A DNA stretch of 64,000 bases from WTFY01 sp965220875 (GTDB taxonomy: Bacteria; Pseudomonadota; Gammaproteobacteria; UBA4575). The stretch spans positions 1,922,001 to 1,986,000 of the forward strand of contig OZ244849.1 in assembly GCA_965220875.1 (NCBI GenBank). The letters are read 5' to 3'. Below the pieces are notes generated by a model. It searched no databases, was not told the origin of the DNA, and saw nothing but the letters and a program-made list of their open reading frames with translations. Position 1 is the stretch's first letter, and every line of letters begins with the position of its first letter. Below are positions 26,388 to 35,296 of the stretch, one piece after another. Position numbers and translations under genes: made by a program.

Positions 26388-27042
26388 GAAACGCCGTGCT
26401 GCTTGGCGGTCTGCTTTCAAAAAACTGGAAAACGGCAAATCTGTGTCGGAAAAAGATCACCATGAATTGCTTCGACCAGGCATTTTCGATGGATTGAATA
26501 AAGTGGATGAGCAGGAAGAAGCACAAAATGTTGTCAAATATTTTACATACCGTATGAGTGTAAACCCTATTGCGCCGCGCGGTAATATTGAGGCGAAGGA
26601 CTGGTTTGAGATTGCTGAAATTTGGGATAAAGCTCGTCAGGACCTAAAGCTGAAAGCTATGATTGAAGCTAGTGAATATGATCCTGATTATTGGGATGCA
26701 GTTAATCTTATCGCGATCGATTTTATTGCAAATGAAAAGATGTTCCTTGACGAGCTAGCCAAATGGGTTATCAAGCGGCTCAAAGGGGACCTAGACAGGC
26801 CTCCTTTGAAGCAAAGCCATGAAGGAAGACCGCCTTATGCAAACGATAACCGAAACTATATTTTTGCAGCTGCATTCGGCATTCTCGGGACCTTAGGTTT
26901 GAAAAGCAAGATGGCTAGATACGAAGCGATAGCTGGTGTTTTTGGATCAAGTGTTCGTACTGTATCAAAGGCAATTAAAGAGGGTCTACAAATGGACGGA
27001 ATACTCCCTCTACCTTGGGAGTGCTGGCCGTATAAAGCCTGA
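26362..27042 (+). CDS. Hypothetical island protein
   Basis: About 226 residues if it starts at TTG 26362, which overlaps the integrase end by 26 bases; a start further in is possible because no ribosome site is clear. It is rich in charged helices (KKRRAAWRSAFKKLENG, then EIAEIWDKARQDLKLKAMIEASEYD). The C-terminal region around YEAIAGVFGSSVRTVSKAIKEG resembles a helix-turn-helix. I recognise no named family. Position between integrase and primase-helicase suggests a regulator or replication accessory of the element. Confidence 0.6.
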   Translation: MQKVNRISKKRRAAWRSAFKKLENGKSVSEKDHHELLRPGIFDGLNKVDEQEEAQNVVKYFTYRMSVNPIAPRGNIEAKDWFEIAEIWDKARQDLKLKAMIEASEYDPDYWDAVNLIAIDFIANEKMFLDELAKWVIKRLKGDLDRPPLKQSHEGRPPYANDNRNYIFAAAFGILGTLGLKSKMARYEAIAGVFGSSVRTVSKAIKEGLQMDGILPLPWECWPYKA

Positions 27043-27138
27043 TCCATATTTTTGGAAAGCTATTCTTATATAGCCTGCTCACGCAAACAATATTCCATAC
27101 GAGATCATGTGCTCTCCTTTGAACTTTTGGAGGGCATT

Positions 27139-29229
27139 ATGGAACCCAAAATCCTTCGCCTACCTGCTGTCAAACAGCTAACTCAATTATCTAAGGCATC
27201 TATCTACCGCTTGATACATGCCGGGCAGTTTCCGTGTCCAGTCAAACTTGGACAACGTGCGGTTGGGTGGCACTTAGATGAAATTGAAAACTGGCTTGCA
27301 GCACGGTTTGAGGGAGCACATCTAGTAGGTCCTTGCCGGTATCTGGCTCGCTGTCCTGTGCACGATGACAAAAAACCGTCACTTGCAATTTCCGATGGTG
27401 AAAATGGTGTGCTTGTACACTGCTTCGCTGGATGTTCAACAGACTTGGTATTGTCCAAAGTTGGTTTGAACATGTCAGACCTCTTTTATGAAAAGTCGCA
27501 GGTCAATGGCAATGACCTGCATCCGCAAGTCCATATAGATAGATCAGCTGAACTTTCTCTGCCACCTCTAAGTAACTTACCGAAATTAATTACACGAAGT
27601 GGTGTTGAGTATGTGCTGAAAAATGAATTTGTTTACGAGAATGAAAGTGTCGATCCAGTGTTGTCTGTAGGAAGATATGAATCAGGCAATAACAAAACCT
27701 TTTTGCAGTTCACTCGGCAGAACGGCAGTTATCGTGCAGGTGGACTCAAAAACAGAAAAGTGCCTGCTTACAAGCTTCCTTCATTACTCGAACGGCCTGA
27801 TTCTCGTGTGTATGTTGTGGAGGGAGAAAAGTGCGCAGAGACACTTTATGAGGCTATTGGTGAGCCTGTCACTTGTTGGGCGGGCGGAAGTAATGCATGG
27901 AGTAAGACAGACTGGTCATGGATAAAGGGACGTGACGTCACACTGCTCGCTGATGAGGATGAGTCAGGACGAAAATGTATGCGTAGTATAGCAGCCCACT
28001 TGCAAAAACTTGGAGCAAATTCCCAGCTATTATGCCCTTCTGGTGACTCAGGCCGTGATATTGCGGATGTGATCAATGAAGCATCTGAAGACGATTCACG
28101 AGGCGCCATGGCAGCCTTAGCTTATATAGGCAGTATTCAACCTGAGCCCGTCGTCGAGGCTTTATTACAGGCAGATAGAGAAGATGCACCATCCAAGGTC
28201 TTGATGACGAGTCTTACAACATTTAATCCAAAACCGGTGGATTGGCTGGTAGAGGGATGGTTACCTGCAGGACATATGTCATTGCTGGCCGGACAAGCCG
28301 GCATGGGTAAAACCACACTTGCGATTGACCTGTGCGCACGCCTGACACGTGGCAAAAAATTCCCGGATGGATCATACGTGAAGCAATGTGAAGTTGCGTA
28401 TTGGTCCGGAGAGGATAGCCTTAATCACACAATCGTACCTCGGTTACTTGCAGCAGGTGCATACCCAAAACGAATACGCCTCATTAATGGAATAGAAGGT
28501 AAATTTAAGCGTGAGTTTCAACCTGCAACAGATCTTGAAAGACTTGAAGTCACTCTGTGTGACTATCCTCGAGTACGGGTAGTCGTGCTTGATCCCGTGA
28601 TCGCACTAATCATGGGTGCACGGAATGCAAATGCACCGGAAGAAGTGCGTAAATTGCTTGAGCCAGTGCGCCAGCTTGTAGAACACAGGAACATCGCTAT
28701 ACTTGGTATCCATCATTTTGCAAAGCGCCACAACAGTCTTGGAAGTAACCCTTTAGACCGTGTTATCGGCTCACAGGCGTGGGGCGGTATCGCACGAGTA
28801 GTGTGGGCTGTGGACATGGTAGAAGATGAACGGGTGCTTGCTCGTGCAAAGAACAACCTAAGCGTTACAGATGGCTCACTTACTTATAAAACGGTGCCTG
28901 CTGTCACGCACACTAAGGATAATAGTGTAATACATACTTCACGCATCGAGTTTGGAACAACTATGAAGGGGGATGCAAATAGTCTGTTCATTGGAGGTGA
29001 AAGTAGTGATGGTTCATCGCCTGCAGTAGATGCTGCACACGAGTTTCTCAAAGCGGAACTGGCTGCAGGAAAGCTCACGTGGAAAGAGATATGCAAACGT
29101 GGCAAGTCGGAGTCTCACACAGAGTCAACCCTGCGTCGTGCACGTGAAAAGTTGAAAGGCGATGACCGGATACGGAGTTTCAAGGTAGGTGGTTCTGGAG
29201 GAGCCTGGTATTGGGAACTGAAACCGTGA
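27139..29229 (+). CDS. Fusion protein: AlpA-like DNA-binding, CHC2 zinc/TOPRIM primase and RepA-type ATPase
   Basis: About 696 residues from ATG 27139, which has GGAGGG five bases upstream; the frame runs back to 27052. Domains in order: AlpA-like winged helix (KILRLPAVKQLTQLSKASIYR, residues 5-55); primase zinc region with Cys72, His75, Cys95 and Cys99 (RCPVHDDKKPSL, HCFAGCS); TOPRIM (VYVVEGEKCAETL, then LLADEDESGRK, residues 224-285); and a RecA/RepA-fold ATPase (LLAGQAGMGKTTLAIDLCA, residues 382-620). It probably starts and unwinds element replication. AlpA domains usually occur as separate small excision regulators, so the fusion is notable. No separate rep origin was identified. Confidence 0.85.
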   Translation: MEPKILRLPAVKQLTQLSKASIYRLIHAGQFPCPVKLGQRAVGWHLDEIENWLAARFEGAHLVGPCRYLARCPVHDDKKPSLAISDGENGVLVHCFAGCSTDLVLSKVGLNMSDLFYEKSQVNGNDLHPQVHIDRSAELSLPPLSNLPKLITRSGVEYVLKNEFVYENESVDPVLSVGRYESGNNKTFLQFTRQNGSYRAGGLKNRKVPAYKLPSLLERPDSRVYVVEGEKCAETLYEAIGEPVTCWAGGSNAWSKTDWSWIKGRDVTLLADEDESGRKCMRSIAAHLQKLGANSQLLCPSGDSGRDIADVINEASEDDSRGAMAALAYIGSIQPEPVVEALLQADREDAPSKVLMTSLTTFNPKPVDWLVEGWLPAGHMSLLAGQAGMGKTTLAIDLCARLTRGKKFPDGSYVKQCEVAYWSGEDSLNHTIVPRLLAAGAYPKRIRLINGIEGKFKREFQPATDLERLEVTLCDYPRVRVVVLDPVIALIMGARNANAPEEVRKLLEPVRQLVEHRNIAILGIHHFAKRHNSLGSNPLDRVIGSQAWGGIARVVWAVDMVEDERVLARAKNNLSVTDGSLTYKTVPAVTHTKDNSVIHTSRIEFGTTMKGDANSLFIGGESSDGSSPAVDAAHEFLKAELAAGKLTWKEICKRGKSESHTESTLRRAREKLKGDDRIRSFKVGGSGGAWYWELKP

Positions 29230-29479
29230 GAATCCTGTCTTGCCTATTCATGTGAGCAAGCTAGCTAGCTAAGTTTTTCACAATCCAATGTGCGCGAAAA
29301 ACCCTTGTAACGTAAGTAAGTTATGTTTTTCCTCTATCTTGCTCATTGTAGTAAGGGTTATGGACAAGTCTGAAATATGACGCAAAAGTTAGGATCGGTT
29401 GTACCTATACCAATGTTAGATATTTTTTCATGAGAAAATCAAAACTGACTATCATTAAACAAACTAATTTGAATATGCC

Positions 29480-29830
29480 ATGACACGAAAAAACGGGCAC
29501 GGAGGCAGGAGATTCGGAGCCGGACGTCCAGCAGGCTCGCGTAACAAGGCAACACTTGTCCGTGAAGCAGATGCAAAGACCCTGACAGATCTGGCACGTG
29601 AGAAGACTGAGGCAGCTTTAAAAGCACTGGAGTCCGTGATGAATGATGCGAATGCCTCTGCCTCGGCACGTGTGGCTGCAGCCGTAGCCCTGCTTGATCG
29701 TGCCTGGGGCCGTCCTGCCCAACGTGTGGAAGTGGACGAAGACCCTGGTCCTCCACCCTCAGAAAGAGTGCCTGTACGCCTGATTAGCCCGGGTGATGAG
29801 GATTTTGAACCCCTGGAGAAGTCAGGGTGA
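29480..29830 (+). CDS. Small basic DUF5681-like protein
   Basis: A 116-residue protein starting MTRKNGHGGRRFGAGRPAGS. This Gly/Arg-rich motif is shared by DUF5681 proteins and some terminase small subunit-like proteins. A helical middle (LTDLAREKTEAALKALESVM) and an acidic Pro-rich tail follow. It lies 250 bases after the primase-helicase and overlaps the next gene by one base (TGATG). No terminase large subunit is present, so a packaging role is not supported here. The DNA is more G+C rich than its surroundings. Confidence 0.65.
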   Translation: MTRKNGHGGRRFGAGRPAGSRNKATLVREADAKTLTDLAREKTEAALKALESVMNDANASASARVAAAVALLDRAWGRPAQRVEVDEDPGPPPSERVPVRLISPGDEDFEPLEKSG

Positions 29831-30372
29831 TGTCAGTATCCATCCTGTATCTGGGTGATGATGGTATCTTGAGGGAAGACTCTTTTGATGGTCAACCTTG
29901 TTATCGATATTGTGCTACTGACAATCGTGGTGATCCAAGGGGCCTGCTTACCGAAATGAGGAACCGAAAAAACCCCACTCCATGGGAAAGCTGCGAAGCC
30001 CGCGATGCAGCTGTGGAGATAGTACAGGGATTGAAGAGATTACCCGCTCGAACCCGCAAGGCACTGGTAAAGCATATTGGCAGAACTCCATATGCTCAGT
30101 TCAGCCATTTGATTCCATTTACAATTGCTGATGGAAAACCAAAGTTTGCCCACTACCGTGCAGCACGCTGTCATCCACCCGCCTGGGGACAATTTCTGGA
30201 TGATCTACGCCAAGAATATAAGGAAGGTCGACCTCCGGTCCCTTACGCATCGAAAGCCTTAAGGGATGCTCAAGCAGAAAGGATCAAAGGAAGCTTTGGA
30301 GATGGCCTAACCCCTGAACTAAAGGAAGCCCTGCTTGCACATGTAGCTAGGAGCCCTTATCTATCCATTTAG
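29830..30372 (+). CDS. Hypothetical island protein coupled to the DUF5681-like gene
   Basis: About 180 residues from ATG 29830, which overlaps the upstream stop. Visible features are an N-terminal YLGDDGILREDSFDGQPCYR, a repeated helical piece LPARTRKALVKHIGRTPYAQF and a C-terminal echo LTPELKEALLAHVARSPYLSI. The internal similarity between the last two segments suggests a duplicated helical module. I know no family for it. It ends the first gene block of the island. Confidence 0.6.
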   Translation: MSVSILYLGDDGILREDSFDGQPCYRYCATDNRGDPRGLLTEMRNRKNPTPWESCEARDAAVEIVQGLKRLPARTRKALVKHIGRTPYAQFSHLIPFTIADGKPKFAHYRAARCHPPAWGQFLDDLRQEYKEGRPPVPYASKALRDAQAERIKGSFGDGLTPELKEALLAHVARSPYLSI

Positions 30373-30595
30373 CCTATAAGTCATATATTAAATTTGTGAT
30401 CCTTTATTTAGTTTCTAGAGGATGAATAATCATGCTAATTCAAGCAGGTCATTTTTCAACAGTTACCTGCATGGAATCTGCAGTTTCAAACACTTTGACT
30501 ATGCGCCAAGTTTTGTTTACAAGTCAGGAATATTACTTGCGACTCAATGCTTGCATTATGCCTTTAAATCCTGCTTCCTTAAGTATTTCTAAATT

Positions 30596-30892
30596 TTACC
30601 TCTCCTTGCTCTGATCTTGGTCGACCTGAAATTCTGTATCTTTATAAACAGTAACTACATCCTCTGGAAGTTTATGTTCCATGGCACCAGCGACAACGTT
30701 AGCAAGGTACCAGTCGAATCGTTTTAGGCTAGAAATTTTATGCTCATCAGTCGCAAAATAGGCAATGGTAGTTTTTGAATCACCGGTATTCACCAATGTC
30801 GCAGGGAAGTTTTATTTCATGTCATAACCATTCCCTAGTCCTTCAGCCTTGTTCAAGTACGGAGTAGCTCCCTGTGCTAGGTAAATAGGCAG
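30596..30892 (-). pseudogene. Broken gamma-glutamylcyclotransferase-like gene (C-terminal part)
   Basis: The minus strand reads YLNKAEGLGNGYDMK, then a TAA stop, then in the same frame NFPATLVNTGDSKTTIAYFA and WYLANVVAGAMEHKLPEDVV. These segments match the EGxGxGYD and LxxVxAGAxEHxLPxxYI regions of gamma-glutamylcyclotransferases (AIG2 family). The N-terminal half with the YGSN motif was not found upstream. The gene is therefore truncated and interrupted. The region 30373-31131 around it holds no other convincing gene. Confidence 0.65.
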
Positions 30893-31131
30893 AAGCATTC
30901 AACCCTATGAAATTGCTTGCAATGGCACGGCACCTATGCCTGATCTTGAAGCTAGGAAAAACCGCTATGGAGGTTACCTTGGTGGACTGCTTTCGGGGTA
31001 TGAGTTGGTTTTAGTCACTAAACTTGTATTAGATACTGCCTTAGTGATCTCTGCGAGCAAATGCCATTCAGGCAGGTCTGCCGTGAATTTTTTTACACTA
31101 CATCTAACCTATAGGTTAACGATTTTGACCA

Positions 31132-31521
31132 CTAATCAAAGCCTGATTTAAAAATTCCATTTGGGAATACGGAACATTTTGTGAGTCCGTTAACTAGGTT
31201 TCGAAATCGATAAAATCCTTTGAACTTTGGATTAGTCGCATAAAACTTCACCAATCGATTTCTAAAGGTGATCCATGCTTCAACTTGAGTACCATCCAAG
31301 ATGTCGATATTAGGGTTCACCGGGCCTATATTAAGGCTATGAACATTTTTCTCAAATTTGGACCAAACTTCATTAGAAGGGTCTACATATGCATCTAAGT
31401 CTGCAAGCTCTATATTCGAAAAGGGAGGATGTCTGAGTTCTAGTCGATCATTTCTCCATTCAATCAAATACGCCGAACCAAATACTGATCCCTCGTAATA
31501 ATAGAATTTTCTTGGTTTCAT
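31132..31521 (-). CDS. Hypothetical protein
   Basis: A 129-residue protein starting MKPRKFYYYEGSVFGSAYLIEW, rich in aromatic residues, with a WITFRNRLVKFYATNPKFKGFYR segment towards the end. No signal peptide or membrane segment is visible and no family is recognised. It stands alone in a sparsely coding part of the island. The ATG has no strong ribosome binding site. It may be a real small island gene or the remainder of a longer one. Confidence 0.45.
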   Translation of the reverse strand: MKPRKFYYYEGSVFGSAYLIEWRNDRLELRHPPFSNIELADLDAYVDPSNEVWSKFEKNVHSLNIGPVNPNIDILDGTQVEAWITFRNRLVKFYATNPKFKGFYRFRNLVNGLTKCSVFPNGIFKSGFD

Positions 31522-31716
31522 AGATTTGTATGAAATTCCTGTAACCCAACTGCATCAACTGTGTATTACTATCTTATAGATTACTTAACACCATTACTTA
31601 TCCGAGTAAACCTCTTGTCCGGACTGTGCTTCACGAAGATCAGTCATATGGCTGTAAGGAGATCACATTCATAAGCATACTATGCAGCCATATGAAATTA
31701 CTGTTAATGTGCGCTC

Positions 31717-31950
31717 ATGAACACTTTCGAACCAGACGACGATTTAACCGACGAGCTCATCGAGGTCCTGGATGAAATTGCACGCAGGGCAGATAAAATC
31801 GGCCCAATCGAGATAGGCGAAGAAACTTACGAAGGCCTCGAACTGGGACTCTTGATCAAGGACATCGGCAGACGTCTTTCGCTCATCCCGCAGCTTTACG
31901 AAACACTCCAGCAATTCGAAGATTTACTAGAAAAATCCGATCTAAGATGA
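31717..31950 (+). CDS. Small acidic hypothetical protein
   Basis: A 77-residue, strongly acidic protein (FEPDDDLTDELIEVLDEIARRADK, broken here by its helical pattern) predicted to be mostly helical. It contains GLELGLLIKDIGRRLSLIPQL and a C-terminal helix. There is no recognised family. Size and charge resemble antitoxins or anti-restriction proteins, but no partner gene is adjacent. Codon use and G+C look coding. Confidence 0.5.
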   Translation: MNTFEPDDDLTDELIEVLDEIARRADKIGPIEIGEETYEGLELGLLIKDIGRRLSLIPQLYETLQQFEDLLEKSDLR

Positions 31951-32514
31951 CTGTGCAGATAATTTGCTAGGAGCCCAGAGGCCTCATGAAGGTATGTTCG
32001 CCCCATGTACCAGTCCAAGGTACTCTGGATAGATTTTGCAGATGATTTTCCATGTACCATCAAGGTTACCGCTTGTAGAACCAGTGCAGTATCCAAAGAA
32101 TCCTGACGTGAGAGTCTTTCATGTCACCTACAAGGCTGCCATGATGTTCCAGTATAAACTCAACTGAATGGTCTTCTTCCCATTATATAGCTCAGGATGA
32201 AGGGGAGAACTACTGCTTGAAATAGAGTGCCATCTGATTAGCTAACATAGCCCTGCCTTTCTAATTTAGACTCGATATTAGATATTAGGAAAAGGCCAAT
32301 GGAAACTGATTTACGACCTTTTATCTAGACTCTGAACCTCCGTTTGGCATAGTCTAGATAAAAAGCCAGAATTGCAGGCAAAGCATTCCCGATTGCTGTG
32401 GGCAGTGTGTTGAGACTACTGCACAGATTCCGACCAGAAATGAATCACAAGTGAGTCCGATCAGGGAGAATACTCTAGTGACTACTCTGAAAAGTCCAAA
32501 AAGTTTAAATACTG
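31951..32514. other. Non-coding or decayed stretch
   Basis: No intact gene of convincing quality was found on either strand. On the minus strand a short open stretch near 32040-32110 could be a gene remnant. A perfect inverted repeat lies at 32319-32363. Confidence 0.35.
32319..32363. repeat. Perfect 13-bp inverted repeat (hairpin)
   Basis: TTTTATCTAGACT at 32319-32331 and its exact reverse complement at 32351-32363 are separated by 19 bases. It lies 150 bases upstream of the PD-(D/E)XK-like gene. The arm shares the core GTCTxGATAAAA with a second hairpin (33179-33249) on the other side of that gene. Confidence 0.8.
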
Positions 32515-33108
32515 ATGTTTAAATATCCGTTACCAAAGTTGAATGTAATGAGAAGAAAAGGCTCGGAGCGTTTCTACTCCGATCATTCAAAAACTGACTT
32601 CGATCTGGAGGATTTTCGGCAATGGGCATTGTCTGACTTAGTAAATAACATCACACGTGGTGTACTTGCTGAATACATCGTTGCCAAAGCAGTCGGGGTA
32701 TCTACTGCTGAAGTACGTGATGCCTGGGCAACATTTGACCTTGAAACATCTGAAGGAATTACCATCGAAGTCAAGTCTTCCAGTTATGTGCAAACTTGGG
32801 CACAGTCTGGCTTGTCATCCATCAGCTTTGATATTTCACCTTCACAGGCATGGGATGGTGAAACCGGCACTTTCGATAATACGTCCAAGCGACGGGCAAA
32901 AGTCTATGTATTTGCACTGTTGGCACATCAGGATAAGCCTACTGTCGATCCAATGAACCTCGATCAGTGGAAGTTTTATGTGCTTTCCACTAAAGATTTG
33001 GACAAGCACTTTGAAAATCAAAAAACGATTTCTCTGACTGCTTTGAGCAATTTTGCTTTACCTGTTAATTTTGAGATGCTTAAAAGTGCTGTATTACAGG
33101 TAGTGTAG
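32515..33108 (+). CDS. PD-(D/E)XK-like nuclease-fold protein, unknown role
   Basis: A 197-residue protein. Residues 48-62 read RGVLAEYIVAKAVGV (Glu53 in a helix). They are followed by WATFDLETSEGITIEVKSSS, giving Asp75 and Glu85-Val-Lys87, the arrangement of the PD-(D/E)XK nuclease core. The rest (KVYVFALLAHQD, WKFYVLSTKDLDKHF) resembles restriction-endonuclease-like hypothetical proteins. No methyltransferase is adjacent, so a stand-alone nuclease or inactive relative is possible. It is flanked by two related hairpins at about 150 and 70 bases. Nuclease activity is inferred. Confidence 0.65.
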   Translation: MFKYPLPKLNVMRRKGSERFYSDHSKTDFDLEDFRQWALSDLVNNITRGVLAEYIVAKAVGVSTAEVRDAWATFDLETSEGITIEVKSSSYVQTWAQSGLSSISFDISPSQAWDGETGTFDNTSKRRAKVYVFALLAHQDKPTVDPMNLDQWKFYVLSTKDLDKHFENQKTISLTALSNFALPVNFEMLKSAVLQVV

Positions 33109-33178
33109 AAGCCAAGCACCAGCCTTAATCGAGACTAGTTCCAAATTAAGATAATGAATATCCCACCATAGATTCAGG

Positions 33179-33249
33179 TCTGGATAAAATACTCTGGAGA
33201 TTTTTGTTAACGCTAGTAGGCCAACTGTATTACAAAGTATTTATCCAGA
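33179..33249. repeat. Imperfect 14-bp inverted repeat downstream of the PD-(D/E)XK-like gene
   Basis: TCTGGATAAAATACT (33179-33193) pairs with AGTATTTATCCAGA (33236-33249) with one bulged base. It may be a terminator-like structure or the remnant end of a small mobile sequence. Confidence 0.65.
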
Positions 33250-33308
33250 ATAATCAGCAACCCCTAGCTCATCTTTTGGGAATGTAAGTTTTTTGCATGC
33301 AGGACAGC

Positions 33309-33617
33309 CTAATCCCACATTGCTTTGATAATTTTTTGCAGATTTCTACGCCGGTCCGTAGCAAATTTCACGCCCTGCAAATGAAGCACGAGTGCGTTGG
33401 GTGAAAACTCTTTTGGGAAACTACCTTTACTCCGAAATACGAAACTGCCTTCCTTTTTAACCAACTCGAATCCCTTAGGAATTTCGATAATTGTCAACGG
33501 CTCATAATCTTCCCAAGTGGTGCCTTCAGGTATGTTTCCGTCAAATATATCCGCATCGAACACCATTCCAGTTTCGGGTTTGCTTCTTAAGGTGTAAATC
33601 GTAGTAAATAATTTCAT
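33309..33617 (-). CDS. Hypothetical protein
   Basis: A 102-residue protein starting MKLFTTIYTLRSKPETGMVF with IPEGTTWEDYEPLTIIEIPKGF in the middle and a basic C-terminus (FATDRRRNLQKIIKAMWD). It is soluble, with no recognised family. It lies alone between the PD-(D/E)XK-like gene and the EEP nuclease, on the opposite strand to the former. The sequence has plausible protein composition, so I keep it. Confidence 0.5.
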   Translation of the reverse strand: MKLFTTIYTLRSKPETGMVFDADIFDGNIPEGTTWEDYEPLTIIEIPKGFELVKKEGSFVFRSKGSFPKEFSPNALVLHLQGVKFATDRRRNLQKIIKAMWD

Positions 33618-33774
33618 GTTTCAAGCCTCAGTCCTGAAAAAGCCATAAATCTTGAATGTAACTGGCTATCTTTGGAATTATGCTAAAGTCCCAGAGTCAA
33701 TTATGTTGGCGGAGTATGTGCCGGTACGCTGAGGGGTACAGTAGAGCAATTTATGTGCACTGTCAGAAAGAATT

Positions 33775-34662
33775 CTACTTAGAATTGGGTCCAGCTTCAG
33801 CAGAAGGACGTTCTCCTGTGGAAACCTCAATCATCAATCGGCAATGATCACTGGAGCCCCAATCATCTGCACTGTTCAGGGCACGCACGCTGATTTGCCT
33901 GTGAAAACCGCGCGAGGCAAATACATAATCCAGTTGACGATTGGCCTGTTGCGGGGATTGCTTGCGTGTATGGAAGGTTGGTGTGTTTCGGGTACCAGTC
34001 GGTGTATCCGGCTGTGGCGATACCACTGTCTGTCCTTCAGGGACTTGCGGGCCCAAAAACTCGAGTCCCAGACTCTCAAATCGCACCCAGGCCGATTGCT
34101 CACGTTCAGGTAAAGAGTACTGATTACCCGTTGCCCCATAGATCATGTTCAGATCGCCTGCGGCCAGGACGCGATGCCTGGAAGGATCGCAGTCTCCAAT
34201 GAATGTCGAGAGGTCCGACAGGATCCGGTGTACCGAGACGTCGGAAGCACCGACTTGCCATTTACTTTCAGTCCATGGGTGAGGTTTCATCCACCGTGCG
34301 TACATGGATATTGCGACAAACGCATCCTGTGAACGACCGCGAGGTGCAATTTTAGCAGCTGCTATAGTACCTATGCCGCTTACACCAATCTCGCGTTCAC
34401 CGAGTTCACTTATCGGTGGAACCTGTCTGAAGGAATCCACCTCGACACGATCGGACAACGGCACCACCATCGGCCAGCGGTCATACAGGTTCCGGTTCCA
34501 GAACACATCGTCTTCATACTGGATTATACCTACAAGGTCTTTCGGAGGACTCCCAGCTTCCTGTAACAGCGCGACATCTGCTGCCCCCCGATGTGCCATT
34601 TCTGCCAGTTCGTACCATGGGTGCGAGCGTTTGGCAATGTTCCAACTTACGATTTTGATCAT
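33775..34662 (-). CDS. Endonuclease/exonuclease/phosphatase (EEP) family protein
   Basis: About 295 residues with the complete EEP active-site set: IVSWNIAKRS (Asn8), ALLQEAG (Glu35), VLAAGDLNMIYG (Asp170, Asn172), NRQLDYVFAS (Asp245) and SSDHCRLMIEV (Asp272, His273). Members cleave DNA, RNA or phosphoesters using a divalent metal; the substrate here is unknown. There is no signal peptide. ATG 34662 follows an in-frame TTG. It is more G+C rich than neighbouring island DNA and has no clear operon partner, though a short open remnant lies just upstream on the same strand. Confidence 0.85.
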   Translation of the reverse strand: MIKIVSWNIAKRSHPWYELAEMAHRGAADVALLQEAGSPPKDLVGIIQYEDDVFWNRNLYDRWPMVVPLSDRVEVDSFRQVPPISELGEREIGVSGIGTIAAAKIAPRGRSQDAFVAISMYARWMKPHPWTESKWQVGASDVSVHRILSDLSTFIGDCDPSRHRVLAAGDLNMIYGATGNQYSLPEREQSAWVRFESLGLEFLGPQVPEGQTVVSPQPDTPTGTRNTPTFHTRKQSPQQANRQLDYVFASRGFHRQISVRALNSADDWGSSDHCRLMIEVSTGERPSAEAGPNSK

Positions 34663-35296
34663 CAATCTGGTTCCTTTATCCCGTATTCAGGATTATGTTG
34701 GAGCATCGTCAAGAAACTCCTTATCAACTTTTCTTGTTTTCCATGATACCTTCGACCAGCCTTCCGGATAAATCACGTTGCGTCTTGATCCAGGATTTCG
34801 AATACCCACAGGCCTATCCACTATTTGGTTTCTTCAGACAAACTTACAGTACATCACAAACTCAAGGATGCATCGGCTTAAAGTTTGAAAGAGTGACTGG
34901 AGTGCTGATCGCGCACAATGACCCCCTAATCTAAACCCGTTGTGAGAGCTTTTGAACTTAAATCTGGATCAAGTTTAGGGGGGAGAATACTGGAACATTA
35001 CTCAAGGCGATTGATACCATCAACCGCCAGAGTCGTATACAGTATATAACCGTAAATTTTAATTATTAACCACTGACGGTCAGTGCCCTCTGCAAATGAG
35101 TACAGTCCTAGTATAGCTATATCAGTTTGCTGTATTTTCCAGAATCTTTTTCTGGCTCTCTATGGATTTCTTTATTACCTTGCTATAAACACGCTTCTTC
35201 TCTTTAGAAGGAGCAGTGCGTATGAACTTCGAAAAGGCAGAGGAATCCTTAGGCTGGGACCCGGTTTTAGACTTAAAAGACATAACTATTCACTCA
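34663..35296. other. Sparse region with gene remnants
   Basis: No intact gene is supported. On the minus strand, about 34694-34840 reads open with RNVIYPEGWSKVSWKTRKVD before a stop, possibly the tail of a lost gene. On the plus strand a 62-codon frame from ATG 35222 (MNFEKAEESLGWDPVLDLKD) has a good AAGGAG eight bases upstream, but it overlaps the zeta-type toxin gene and resembles nothing known. A degenerate repeat lies at 34911-34983. Confidence 0.4.
34911..34983 (+). repeat. Degenerate repeat, copy 1
   Basis: The segment contains CACAATGACCCCCTAAT, then TTGTGAGAGCTTTTGAAC, and ends GGATCAAGTTTAGGGG. It resembles 37815-37886 in the same orientation, best over the last 40 bases. TGACCCCCTAA at one end and the complement of TTAGGGGG at the other look like insertion-sequence termini. 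Confidence 0.5.

Noticed and set aside
29480..29830. Phage terminase small subunit
   Set aside because: The Gly/Arg-rich start is shared, but no terminase large subunit, portal or capsid genes occur in the island.
30936..31151. 71-codon plus-strand frame beginning MPDLEARKNRYGG
   Set aside because: No ribosome site or known family. It lies in decayed DNA beside the broken cyclotransferase gene.
31896..32096. 66-codon minus-strand frame overlapping the end of the small acidic gene
   Set aside because: No ribosome site, no recognised motif, and part of it is antisense to the more credible plus-strand gene.
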